Shown here in pieces: positions 13,101 to 24,600 of a stretch of DNA of 64,000 nucleotides (position 1 is its first letter; every line of letters begins with the position of its first letter). The notes under the pieces are model-generated. The model was not told the DNA's origin. It ran no database searches and worked only from the letters and a program-made list of their open reading frames with translations. Source of the DNA: Bradysia coprophila. Lineage: Eukaryota; Arthropoda; Insecta; Diptera; Sciaridae. The translations under genes and the position numbers were made by a program. Location: NCBI RefSeq assembly GCF_014529535.1, contig NC_050737.1:4278585-4342584 (forward strand), written 5' to 3'.

Positions 13101-15652
13101 CATGCTTGCCTCAATCTTTTTAGTTTTAATTGACTCTCTGTTGTAAGGAAGAACTGTTCTGTGTTGTAATTCAACTTTATTGCTTTACAGCTCGCCAATC
13201 TATGTACGACGCAACCAAGCCTAAAATTTCAGCAGCTCGACAAGCTTTTGCAGCAATGGAAGTAATAAATCGAACAGTACCAGACCATATAAGCTACTTT
13301 AAAGTCATAGTCGATTTTAAATTGAAATCTCACACATTTCGAATTACAACATACAATGATTCGAAGACCGTTCTAATAGAGGCGTCATCCGGCGTCATAG
13401 CATGCAAAGGCTTCTATTACTACATAAAATACCATTGCAATGCTCACATTTCATGGGAAGGATCAAATGTTAATCTGCCAGACACTTTGCCCAAAGTCAA
13501 TGTTACGATAGAATCACGCAGCCAGTTCATTTTCTACCAAAATGTTTGTGCATACTCGTACAGTTACGCTTTTTGGAAATGGTTTGATTGGCTGCGCCAC
13601 ATAGACTGGATGGCCGTGCAAGGAGTAACATTAACAATAGCTGCCGTTCAGGAAGTATTATGGGAACGTTTGTACATTGATTTCGGCTTGACCAGACATG
13701 AAATCGCTGAACATTTCGCCGGTCCTGCTTTTCTAGCATGGCAGCGAATGGGTAATATTCGAGGCTGGGGAGGGCCGCTAACGGAAAGCTTTAAGGTAAA
13801 TTCCTTTTTGTTGCAAAAACAGATCATAAAAACGTTACGAGAATTAGGAATTGTTGTGGCGTTGCCAGCATTTTCGGGTCATGTGCCAGTATCATTCAAG
13901 AGAATCTTCCCGAATGCCACCTATCAAACGATTCCAATATGGAAAAGAGGATTTCCGGACCAATTCAGTGCGCCATTATTTCTCGACCCCAGCGATGAAT
14001 TGTTCAAAGATATTGGCGGTCGTTTCTTGATGGAAATTCGTAAGGAGTACGGATCGGATCATATTTACTATGCGGATCCATTCTATAAAATCGCGGAACA
14101 ATATGCGTCTACGGAATATCTATCGAACGTTGCACACAGAATTTACGATACAATGAAATCAGCCGATGCTAATGCTATCTGGATGCTACAGTCCTGGGTA
14201 TTGGAGAAAAATCCTCTTCTGACGACCGACATGATTCGATCGTTCTTCACAGCAGTTCCAGTGGGGAAGATGCTCGTTTTGGATTTACAGGCCGAACAGA
14301 AACCGTTTTTCAATCGAACGTCTTCTTTTCATGGTCAGCCGTTTATCTGGTGTATGTTACATAACTTCGGAGCGACATTGGGCATGCACGGATCGATAAA
14401 TGTATTGAATGAGGTATGAAATTCAATTTAGAATTTGTAATGTGACCGCTGGCCCAATTTATTTTGTCAGCAACAATCACTTTTTGATCAGTTTTTGCTG
14501 ACTACTGATATACTTGACCTGGGCTAGCATGGAAGCCCGGAATTGGATTTTTCAATATTTTATATTTTTCTCAAGGATATTGCTAGTGCGAGCACATTCA
14601 GTAAGTCCTCGATGGTTGGGGTTGGAATTGCACCAGAAGGCATCAATCAAAATTATGTAATATACGAATTTGCTCTGGAACGTGGATGGGACTATAGTTC
14701 TGTGAACATAACCGAATGGTTTGATATTTACACATCTGGCAGATATGGAGTGCGAAATTCCTTTATTTCTTCGGCATGGCAAAAACTAGTGGTAAGCTGA
14801 AAATGTGTTTTTATGTCCGCTATTCAATTGAATTTGCTTTTTATATCCACTCAACAGAAGAGTGTCTATTCTTTTCGAGGAACCCGTGAGATCAGTGGAA
14901 AGTACATTGTTTGCAGACGGCCCTCACTAAAACATATTGTGTGGGTACGATGATACGAGTAAAAAAACAAACACTGAACCTACAGACTACAACAAAATCA
15001 CTATTTTCAGTCATGGTACCATTTCGATGACATCGATGACATTTTGGTAGATTTCCTAGCATCTCCAGTTAACACAGCGAAAGGCATCGAACTCTACAAG
15101 TACGACTTGGTTGATATCACTCGTCAAATGATTCAGAACAAAGTTGAACTACTGTATGAAAGAATGGTTATCTGTCTCGAGCAAAGAACATGCCCCGAAT
15201 TCGAAATTTATGTTCAACAATTCGAATTACTTTTAAATGATTTGGAGCGTATTCTAGGGACAAACGATAAATTTTTGTTGGGTACTTGGTTGGAGAATGC
15301 AAAAGATTTGGCTACTAACGAAAACGAAATGAAAATGTACGAATATAATGCACGGAATCAGATAACAATATGGGGTCCTACCGGGCAGGTATACGACTAT
15401 GCTATGAAGCAGTGGGCCGGAATGATTTCAGATTATTGCTGGCCGCGATGGAAGTACTTTTTTGACGAGCTGCGAGAAACAATTCATTCGCACGAGTTTT
15501 TCAACGAAACGGAGTGCCAGAGAAATATCTTCAAGGCCATCGAAGAACCGTTCGTAAATGACAATAAATTGTATAGACTGAATGCAAATGGTGATACGAT
15601 ATCAGTTGCAAGAGAAATTTATGAAAAATGGAAATATTTCTTGGTTGAATAA
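10189..15652 (+). CDS. NAGLU: Alpha-N-acetylglucosaminidase (GH89), acid/base Glu replaced by Lys
   Basis: NAGLU removes terminal N-acetylglucosamine from heparan sulfate in the lysosome. Exons: 10189-10330, 13191-14413, 14576-14791, 14858-14944, 15011-15652; all phases agree and give 769 residues (human about 743). The start follows two short upstream ORFs and begins with a hydrophobic segment (about residues 8-31), a signal or anchor. GH89 hallmarks are RMGNIRGWGGPL, IWMLQSW, GQPFIWCMLHNFG, MVGVGIAPEGINQN, RYGVRNSF and FLLGTWLENAKD. The nucleophile Glu of APEG is present (E476, equivalent to human E446). The acid/base Glu of human ADTFNEM (E316) aligns with Lys347 in ADPFYKI, so hydrolysis may be impaired. 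Intron 1 is 2.86 kb and carries a transposon-like element. AATAAA overlaps the stop codon. Confidence 0.9.
11517..13094. mobile_element. Non-autonomous terminal-inverted-repeat element in NAGLU intron 1
   Basis: A 1,578-bp unit has ends of about 95 bp in inverted orientation: TAGGCCTGTTCATTTTAGAG at 11517 and its complement ending at 13094. They agree through the GAAATAGTCTCAAATTCATC segment and the GGTCCGGAAG segment. The flanks GTGGTGCAT (11508-11516) and GTGATGCAT (13095-13103) look like a 9-bp target duplication with one mismatch. No transposase frame is seen. Long inverted ends plus a 9-bp duplication suggest a Mutator-like or foldback element; the class is inferred. Confidence 0.8.
12837..12989. 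repeat. Hairpin of about 150 bp nested in the larger element
   Basis: The left arm AATAGTTTAGATCTGGGGAG, continuing to about 12898, returns inverted from about 12927 to 12989 as CTCCCCAGATCTAAACTATT. The arms are about 60 bp with few mismatches and the loop is about 30 bp. It lies wholly inside the 11517-13094 element. Confidence 0.85.
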
Positions 15653-16746
15653 ATCTTTGAAAATTTACATCGATTTCGTCTCTCTGTTCGAGGGACGAGA
15701 TTGTTATTTCGATACTCACGTCCAAAGCTCAAGATTTTCATAATCATTTACGCTACCACCTTACGTTTATTACCAGTGCTCCCTTAGTGCTCAATGAGAG
15801 AGCATTGGCTACACATCGATAGCTTCTTATGGATCTCTTTTAATAACTTTTTCTTATCGAGTTGGTATTTTACGATTGCGGTGACACAATCAAACGGCAC
15901 GTAGAATGATAAGGCGGTCGATGGAGGCTCTATTTTTTATCACTGCTTGATATCTCTTTCTCTTGTGGTAACATGTCGCTGAACTTATATGAAATGTTCA
16001 TGTTGTTTATAGCTCACTGAACATTAAAAAGCTTTGATATTTGTTAAAAACGTTACATTTTTCCATTCAATACTTACGATGGATGGAAACTACGGGAATA
16101 ATTGTTCTGTGTACCACAGCAACAGTTGCGTCAACTATGGTTTCCAGTTCCTCAATGAGTCATCACGATTTACGATAAACTGGGAAGAATACTGAGAATA
16201 CTGAATACTCGGTTACTGAGATAAAGTTACAGATGATCCAGTCATGAATCCTCAAAATTTACAAATTCTCTGAATCTGACTCACAGTTACGTACAAATAA
16301 GTCGGCGAAATGTCTTATCATCAAAAAATGTAACACCGGATTTCACAGCCAACGGTAGATTGTTTATGATTACATGAAGAAATCGTATTAGGTGTGGCTT
16401 TATCTCGAAAATTTCTTACTAATAGATGATGCCATCACATCTATAGTTCGATTTCTGATTACTTTTCAAGTGTCCTTAATTGATTGTTTTCAAAGGTGTA
16501 TTCCCGTCAGAGTTTATCAGGGTTGATAAATTCATCTCTCATCGATAGACTTGTCTCGATAAATATTGTTGCCTCGATGAGTTTTGACTCTGACGGGAAT
16601 GCACTTAATTTAAGTTTCTCAATGTGAATAAAGTAACTACAAGACCAAGATAAGCACCTGATAAGTGAATACAATTCGGAATATATAAGCAATGAAATCC
16701 CTTGAATAGTTTTGCATTGGCAGAGTTCAAAGATTCTTCAAACGAA
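15653..16746. repeat. Intergenic NAGLU-LPMO gap with a 107-bp hairpin element
   Basis: No gene is supported. At 16497-16603 the end TGTATTCCCGTCAGAGT returns inverted as ACTCTGACGGGAATGCA, with AT-rich sequence between. This is a miniature inverted-repeat unit. The LPMO promoter must lie just to its right. Confidence 0.6.
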
Positions 16747-17673
16747 ATGTGCAAAATTGCAATAATTCTTCTTTTGGTCTCGGCCTCTTCTCACGTCAAT
16801 TCACATGGACGCCTCTGGAGACCATTAAATCGATCGTAAGATTGAATTGTTGAACTTCGAACGAATCACTTCTCATTTTAGTTTGTGAACTGAAAAAGTA
16901 AGGAAATTTGTACAAATTGCACAGATCTGTTTGGAGAGATCCAGCATTCGCATCTTTCAACCTACCCCAAAACTATGACGATATGCAATTGTGGTGCGGA
17001 TCAGTTCATCAGCCAGACAATCCTGGTATGATATGTGGTGTCTGTGGCGATCCTTTGTCTCAAGTTCAACCGAGAGATAACGAAATAGGAGGTAGATGGT
17101 ATCGAGGAATTATAACCGAAAGATACACCGCCGGAAGTGTAAGAAAATTCAATTCACAAAGCAAGGGATATAATTTCCAAAAAATGTTTTAACGCAAGCA
17201 GGTAATCGAAATCGAAGTGCAAATTACTGCTGCCCATTCCGGGTTCATGGAGTTCAGATTGTGCACTAATCCTCAATCTGGTGAAACACAGGCGTGTTTC
17301 AATCAACATCTTTTACAACGCGCTGATGGACAAGGATCACGAGTACCTGTCGATCGTGGAGCTGGCTGGTATAACACTCGGTTCCGTCTTCCAATTGGTG
17401 TAAGATGTGACCACTGTGTGATACAATGGAATTATAGAGCCGGTAATGATCGAAATGTAAGCTCTTTCATCAAATTAACATTTTATTTACTGAGGCATAT
17501 AGGTAACGATTGGGGTCTGTGTCCTAATGGTACTGGAGGTACGAATTTATATCTTCTATGATATCTTTGTATAGAATTTGTAATAAATTTTCTCCTTTAA
17601 CATTAATGGTGCAGCTTTGGGCTGTGGACCGCAAGAAACATTCCGTGGCTGTGCAGATGTTAGCATTTCATAA
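16747..17673 (+). CDS. Secreted AA15 lytic polysaccharide monooxygenase
   Basis: AA15 enzymes are secreted copper monooxygenases that oxidatively cleave chitin and sometimes cellulose. Exons: 16747-16835, 16925-17138, 17202-17442, 17503-17538, 17615-17673; phases agree and give 212 residues. The signal peptide is about residues 1-19 (MCKIAIILLLVSASSHVNS). Cleavage exposes HGRLW, so His20 becomes the N-terminal copper ligand. The second histidine-brace residue is His113 in TAAHSGFMEFRLC, about mature position 94. The aromatic axial residue is expected in VIQWNYRAGN. Many Cys pairs (CGVCGDP, CDHC, GLGCGPQE, FRGCAD) and the ending GCADVSIS fit the family. For exon 3 I used the donor GTAATG at 17443 rather than the stronger-looking GTAAGC nearby, because only it restores YRAGNDWGLC in phase. 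Confidence 0.92.
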
Positions 17674-17720
17674 AGACCCTGTGATTTACTTTTGACGTGT
17701 AGTAAATAATTAAAAAATCA

Positions 17721-17726
17721 AATAAA
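17721..17726 (+). terminator. Polyadenylation signal of the LPMO gene
   Basis: AATAAA lies 48 bases after the LPMO stop codon, at a normal distance. Confidence 0.6.
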
Positions 17727-18102
17727 AAAAAGCGAATCTGTTTTATTGGAGCTAGCTTACCAGGAACGATATCATATTATTAAAAATGCGAATGCACTTT
17801 TGATAATTTTGGATTTTATCAATCAGCTGGATCTCTGAACAAGGTTACACCAAAGATTTTTGAATTTCATCGGCACCTTTAACTGCAGGGCAAAATCTTT
17901 AGAGAGCGTTTATAAGAGACGTCAGCATTTGGAGTGATGAAAACAGACGCTTTGTATAGAAAATTGCAGATCTCCCCCTAAAAACACCTAAGTAATGCGA
18001 ACGGAATTTATGATACTAATATTCATTTTTCTATAGACTAATTTTTCCTTGATCCAGGTAACAAAAACAAAACTTTTTCTTCTTCGATCAATAAAAATTG
18101 GA

Positions 18103-18108
18103 TTTATT
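18103..18108 (-). terminator. Polyadenylation signal of the Kunitz gene
   Basis: TTTATT on the plus strand reads AATAAA on the minus strand, 31 bases after the Kunitz stop codon. Confidence 0.6.
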
Positions 18109-18138
18109 CTTTGAATGAGTGTTACATGAAAACAAGCT

Positions 18139-18455
18139 CTATTTTACAACACAAGCATTCGTACATTCTTCCATCGTATCGAATCTACTGTTATCGCCAT
18201 CTATACCTGCAGAGCATTCAATAAATCTACTTCCTAAACATCTATTCTGTGTTGCGCTAAAGCTAAAATTCGTCTTGCTCGATCTACAGTATCCACCTCT
18301 AATGGGTTCAGTGGCGCATCTTGAATCTCTTTCAGCTGTTGAAATAGAATTTCAAATTTACAAAATTAAGGCATTGCACAGAACTACTTACCATCGCTAA
18401 AATTCAAAATAATTGCCACGAATAGAAAAATTACTGGCCAGGAAATTGTCTTCAT
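18139..18455 (-). CDS. Secreted single-domain Kunitz-type protease inhibitor
   Basis: Two exons, 18392-18455 and 18139-18335, join in phase 1 and give 86 residues. The first 20 residues are a hydrophobic signal peptide (MKTISWPVIFLFVAIILNFS). The mature part has six cysteines with the Kunitz order: C-9-C-15-C-7-C-16-C-3-C, including GGYC, the aromatic core FSF, RFDTMEEC and the terminal CTNAC. BPTI has 8-15-7-12-3, so the loop between Cys4 and Cys5 is four residues longer. The usual Gly between Cys1 and Cys2 is present. The usual P1 Lys/Arg region after Cys2 reads RSS, and specificity cannot be read with confidence. It is convergent with the LPMO gene. Both exons are too short for simple ORF scanning to find. 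Confidence 0.85.
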
Positions 18456-20566
18456 GATGATGATCACTTCTTTACTGAACAAACAACACCAAGCTGAATT
18501 AATTTTTGGTTTTTAATCTTTGAAACGAGTTCTGATTATTCGTTAAATGTCAAGTTTAAAAAAATTCAAGTTATTAAAATTATCACTTTTATAGCTGGGG
18601 GAGCTGCGGAAAATAAAAATTGCTAGAACAACATTGCAAGAATAGTACATTACGTCCTTGTTTGGAGATTTTTTATTTTGCCGAGAGGGAGGTTTGTAGA
18701 CCAATTCGACAGCAAGGACTATAATCCCTCGTGGCAATTTTTTTCTCGATAACAATGAAAATTCATGAAAAGTTTGTGGAGATCTGATGCTAAAAACAGA
18801 GTGTTGCAATAATATGAGTCTGTCAGCCAGCGTAAAAAAACGTAAGAAGGGACCCGTTCGAATATGTACGCAATAGCTACTTTTACAAAAATTTAAGATG
18901 GCGGCTGGTGGACATTTTGTTAAGGCATAAACAGTACAACCGCTTTACGTTTTTAACTACACTTCAATCAAAAAAACGTTCACAAAAATCGGATGAAGTT
19001 TACTTGAGATATAGGCAAAAAACCATACATTTCATTGACCGATCTACGCTCACTCCGAGGGCTCCAGCCACTGGAACCGTTGACCGATTTTGACTTTCTT
19101 TTTTCCTGGATTGGTATTGGTAATACTGTTTGCATTTACAAATTGAAGTTAATTGCGGCTTGCAAACTTTCGGCACCCTGGACTTTACTTAAATAGTAGA
19201 GGAATGCCTCCAAATAAATTTCTAAAAATCCAAAACCGAGTTCTAGATTTTTAGAAATTTATTTGGAGGCATTCCACGACTATTTAAGTAAAGTCCAGGG
19301 TGCTGAAAGTTGGCAAGCCGCAATTATTTTGATTGTAAAGAAATTGTTATCATTGGTTAACGTTTGCTCGATTTAAAGCCCTAAAATAGACTCTAACTCG
19401 CGATCTACTGATCTGATTTTAATAAACAGGTATCAGCACGACAGAGTAAACAGGCAGGAGCGCTTGTTTGACCAGCACGGTCGTGGTATCAGAAAAGGTT
19501 TCCTCTTTCTCAGAGACTCCAATTCGACGTGTTCGACGTGCGGGTTTAATGATTACTGTTAAATTTACTTTGTCACACATTATTAACGTTAAAAAGGTCA
19601 TATAGACTCTGTAATTGTGCAACTGCATTTGCAAGCTGAGCAATAATAGTTTTTGGTTATTTTTAAATGTTTTCATCTTAACCTGTTACAGGTTAAACAT
19701 TCGAAACAGTGGCAACGCATTAAACAACAGTCGAAGAAAATTGAATATCGACAAGTTTTCTGATTTAGGAGTTATTGTGGGTTGTGTGGGCTGCATTATC
19801 AATATAATTTTGTTTAACAAAAGAGTGACTAAATTCCGAATTTATATGTTTCCTCATTTTGAACCGAATCTAGTTCTTCATTTGTTAAAAATTAAACGCA
19901 ATGTGTGGATTGCGAATACGATCTACAAAAAATCAGAAACATCTTGATGTTGACTTTTCTTCGACCGTAAAACGACCACGAAAATAAAATCTCGAATTTC
20001 AATACCTTCCATTAAAAATAAACAGGCAGAACAGACAAACAATGACCAAAATTTTCCTTTCCGTTGAAGTTTTTTGAAGTGAAGTGATAGTGAATTAAAA
20101 TCCAAAACAGTACTGGTAATCATTCGAGTTTTTAAACAGCATTCCGTTTCCCATTTTAAATATTTGTGCCACTCATCGTACACTTGTTCTTGGCACCAGA
20201 AAATCGGTCTATTTTTAGTGAGCCACCAGTGAATTTATCCAAAATTGACAGAAAAGTAGGACAAGATTCTAAGTTTTCCTTTTTTCGTGTAAAAGAGATA
20301 AAGGGATACCGTACTCCTCTTTAAAAAAAATCAAATTCTTAGATGTCTCAGACTCACCTCTCATTTTATCAATGGACGCATAAACCATATAGTTTCATTA
20401 TATTACATTCTGTACCGTCAAATTATAATCACATTTTTTCTGGCAACACTGTTCTACTATTTACACTTTCAGCACTGCTCACGTCTGAACCACACAACAT
20501 TCCACTTATCACCTAATCGTAGACACCAACGATCAAAGTTTAGGACAGAGACGTACTTAATTCAAA
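18456..20566. other. Intergenic between Kunitz and PRDX6 genes; one hairpin element
   Basis: No gene is supported. Promoters of the divergent Kunitz and PRDX6 genes must lie at its ends. Open frames up to 110 codons (for example + 19615-19947) have no recognisable domain and unremarkable composition. The hairpin at 19151-19325 is listed separately. Confidence 0.5.
19151..19325. mobile_element. Palindromic miniature element, arms of about 80 bp
   Basis: AATTGCGGCTTGC at 19151 returns as GCAAGCCGCAATT ending at 19325. Between them GGACTTTACTTAAATAGT and ACTATTTAAGTAAAGTCC pair, as do GGAATGCCTCCAAATAAATT and AATTTATTTGGAGGCATTCC. The loop is about 15 bp. Confidence 0.88.
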
Positions 20567-21475
20567 ATGAATATTGGCGATACATTCCCTAATTTTGGAG
20601 CAAACACAACTGTCGGACCGATCGATTTTTACGAGTGGCTTGGTGATTCGTAAGCTTTAAAAACAAAACAATCCTCGATTATTACTAACCTGTTTCCTCA
20701 GTTGGGGTATCCTTTTTTCACATCCGGCTGACTACACTCCAGTTTGTACGACCGAATTGTCGCGAGTAGCTAAACTCGTCCCGGAATTTCAAAGCAGAAA
20801 TGTGAAACCAATTGCCCTTTCTTGTGATAGTGTTGCTTCACATCAAGGATGGATCTCTGATATTATCTCTTATGGCAGTAAGCTTTGAACGATAAAAATG
20901 TTCGGATGAAGCAGGTTCAAGGACTAAAATTTTACAGATCTTCCCACCGACAATCCGTTTCCATACCCGATAATTGATGATGAGAAACGAGAACTGGCCC
21001 ATCAATTTCAAATGTTGGACAAAGATGAAATTGGTAAATCTGGTTTGCCGTTGACGTGTCGAGCTGTATTTATTGTTGATGCGAAAAAGAAGTTGCGTGC
21101 AAAGATCTTGTATCCGGCTACCACTGGCAGAAACTTTGAGTAATTTTGTGTTTCCCTTCGGTTTGTATTTAAACACAAAACTAATGACGAAACCTTCACA
21201 AATTTAGTGAAATTCTGCGTGTGATCGATTCAATGCAGTTGACTGATACAAATAAAGTTGCTACGCCGGAGAATTGGAAGGTGATTTTCTGATATTTTTT
21301 TCGTTTATGGCAGCCTTACCAACTGTTCTCTTTTACACATTTTCAGAAAGGCGACTCTTGCATGGTTCTCCCAACAGTAAAAGATGAGGATATTCCTTCG
21401 TTGTATCCAAACGGAGTTGAGGTGATTGAAGTTCCTTCCGGCAAAAAGTACTTACGAAAGACTCAATGCCCATAG
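20567..21475 (+). CDS. PRDX6: Peroxiredoxin-6 (1-Cys peroxiredoxin)
   Basis: This enzyme reduces peroxides, including phospholipid hydroperoxides, in the cytosol, and family members may also have phospholipase A2 activity. Exons: 20567-20649, 20702-20877, 20938-21139, 21208-21280, 21347-21475; phases agree and give 220 residues, the usual length. The peroxidatic cysteine is Cys43 in the motif [11 protein letters not shown]. The GDSWG lipase-type motif is at about residues 26-30. Other family blocks are [55 protein letters not shown] and VATPENWK. The tail ([13 protein letters not shown]) fits the Prx6 C-terminal domain. All introns are short (52-68 bp). AATAAA is at 21513-21518. It converges on DPY19, 137 bp away. 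Confidence 0.95.
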
Positions 21476-21512
21476 TGCCTTATTAACTCCCACCAGACCG
21501 GTTCCTTTAGCA

Positions 21513-21518
21513 AATAAA
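21513..21518 (+). terminator. Polyadenylation signal of PRDX6
   Basis: AATAAA lies 38 bases after the stop codon, within the short gap to the oppositely oriented DPY19 gene. Confidence 0.55.
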
Positions 21519-21612
21519 ATTTGTCGAACGATTTTGATTTTGTTTGCATTTTTAATAGTTCATTTAATACAGCGATTGTTGTCATCTATACCGCGTTTAC
21601 ACCAAGCCCCAT

Positions 21613-24600
21613 TTACATACTCAATTCGGTGAGACTGTTCTTTCCGAACTCGACTTGAACGTATTGCGAAAACAATTTCAAAATGAAATATTCCTCGTTC
21701 ATAAACACTCGCAGAAAGTTTGGATTGCTCTTTTTGAACAATTCAGCACACAATGGAATATTGTCTCGATTCTCCGGTTCAATGTTGTCCCAAATGTCAA
21801 GAATTTTGCAGCTTCTGGAGGGAAGAAAACAAAAATTGGATGAATTGTTCGGGAATCGTAACAACAAAATGGCAGTGGACATAACAGTTTGATGGTTGGA
21901 GCTTTGACGCAGTGTTTAAAACTTTCACTCAGCTGAAAGAAGTTTGCGAATGAATTTGGAGACGGAAAGGACCAACTGCAACAAAACTGTGCTTCCCCTG
22001 AATTCTCAATTTTCGCGACTATTTGTTGTCCTACTCCATTGGCATCGATGGTAGGCAAAGCATAGTCTAGCATCAATATTTAACTTACCTTTTAGAAGAT
22101 ATGCATTCGTTAAACGGTACAATTATGTATTGTATTTCTAGTCGAGACAGTTGATTGTAAATTTGTGTATACGGCTGCTTGCTGAACATTGAATACACTA
22201 ATTTCGTTCGCTCTCTGAAACGGAGACGAATTGATCGATTACACTGATCATTTTACTCGGATCGACACTGAAAGGATGGATACGTCACCTCATATTAAAA
22301 AATTCTAGTCTTGAATGATTGACTACGGGGCGACCAGTAGTTAACATTATTGTAGCCACTAAATCAGCTGGCCCTGCAAATACTGCATCCGCATCTGTAT
22401 TTACATTGATCCAATCTACTGCTTGTTTCAATTGATGATCGCTGTATCCTCTTCTCTCGTACTGATTTTGAACGTTCTACAAAGGAATGTATAGGTGGAT
22501 AAGTACTTATAACCGATCGCACTAGACGCACGATATTTTAAAGTTAACTTTTTTGGCTCGGTGAATGGCTGGACGCAATGAGTAAGGAAAAAGTGCCACA
22601 ATAAAATAGGGGAATAAGCGAGACAAGACTCCACATTCAATTAATATTTCGAGTTGTCTGCTATTTATGAGTCGAAGTGAAAGATGGTCACTAAAATGTA
22701 CCGTGCCACTAAGGCTCGGAAGATTAGGTGACCAGATACTTCAGGTAGCCTGACTCAAAACCTGATTATTTCAAACCTGTTGGGCCAGGTTTCAGGTTGA
22801 CCTGAAATTTTTACAAATTTTCAAAACAAAATTGTAAAGAAAAATCGAGTTGTCCTGATACCTAGCCTGACAGGTCAATGTAATTACAGATTTCAGGTCA
22901 TTTCATGTCAAGACAAAATTTATCAAATCAGGTTTCAGGTAAAATTCAGGTTGGCCTGACCTGTTCCGAGTCGTACGGTACGACCCCAAGGGAAACAATT
23001 GCCGTTAGCCGTCTCAATAACAAAATTGTACGAACCTCTATTCCCGTCTCGGCAATGCTGCAAAATACCAAGAAGAGGTAGACGAACCAATAACGATAAG
23101 TTGCATTGGGAAACCAACTTTTAGGTGGTAACGACGATGCCATCAAACACATGAATGGTGTCAGTAAATATTTTAATTTCACAACCAAACCAGCCATCAT
23201 AAGGAATACTGTAAAGTAAAACATTTGAAATGCATTCAAACATTGAGAGACTTCAGCGGTCGTGTCCGCATTACTTACCAAATGTTTGCAGCACATTGTA
23301 GAAATAATGTGGCTGAATGAAATGATCTCGATAAATAACGCCCACGTTTTCATCCTCCTTTCGTGGCGCCTTCGCTTCATTATCAGTCTGACTATCCGAT
23401 TTTGTTTCTTCGCTGTCTTTTTTGCTTGCATCTTCTTTGTTATCTTCATTCGAAGCTTCTGGTTCGTCTTCTTTGTTCGTGTCGCTAGAGTCTTTTTCAA
23501 CCGCGAACTTAGCGTTCACACTTTGGCCAGATGTCTTCTCCTTTTCCGAAATTTCTTCTTTGAATTTCTGCACATCTTTCAAAAATGCCGCCCGTTCGTC
23601 AACCTTTGTGCGAACGTTTTTCAGTTTCTCGCGTTTGTATTTCTCATAATCGTAATTGCATTTCTTCAATGCTTCCAAACAAGCCTTAATCTCTTTGTCC
23701 ATGTCAGTGTTGACTAAATCTTTCATCGAAACTCGATTCTCTTCCAAGTAATCTTCAATCAAATAATTTTTCGCTCTCTCCTTCTTGTCTTCGTTGTTTT
23801 CGTTGATTTCACGACGCTTCTGCAACCATTTGGATAGGAAAATGACGATGAAGACGCCGAAAAACTTTCCCACAAACAATTTGTTGTACGTTTTCAATGT
23901 ATCCATGTCAATGAATCCCATTTCGGCATTGCACAGATAAACCAATGTGTTAAACGACGACGGTTTTATGCGAAGTTTGGACAGTATGATGTCCTTGTAC
24001 AGCATGTCCACACTGTCCCTGAAATTCTCCCCATAAATTGCCCGCAAAATATCACAAAAAATGATCAACACAAACAGGAAGTTGAATACGTAGTCCATGT
24101 AAATGCGACGGAATAACGATTCTCTGGCGTCATACGGTTTTTTACGTAATTTGAACATGGACGCGAACAGAAGCAATGTGAACAAAATGGTCATGTGAAT
24201 CGATGGAAAGAATTTCTCATTTTCCAGCATCACATAGTAAGCTATCATATTCGACACGAACTGAGAGATGACATAGTCCGAGAACAGATTGAACGAAATC
24301 ATGTCGAATTGCAGCAACGTATACATGATGATACTCTGGGCTCCGAATATGTATTGCGAAAAATGCCACGACAATACGGCTAACGTTGAATTGATTGCCA
24401 ATTTGGTGATCTGTGGTGAAGAGAGGATCGATTACCATTTGAACTTGCCTATCAGTATTCACACAAAGGCTGTACCATTATGCAGGTGGTCCGTTTGGTG
24501 GACTTGTTCTGAGAGTATATGTAGTGATCCGATTTGATACAAATAGACAAGTAAAGCATCTGTGACAATATGAATGGATAAGCGAAATTCTCTCTAGCGG

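Noticed and set aside
19615-19947. 110-codon plus-strand frame with a hydrophobic segment
   Set aside because: No recognisable family and no splice partners; plausible chance frame in an intergenic region.
21699-22076. 125-codon minus-strand frame starting MMLDYALP
   Set aside because: It runs through DPY19 intron 8 and then overlaps the last DPY19 exon in the wrong frame; the family alignment supports the spliced frame instead.
23262-23717. 151-codon plus-strand frame rich in Phe and Val
   Set aside because: It is the antisense shadow of the charged DPY19 exon (23279-24410).
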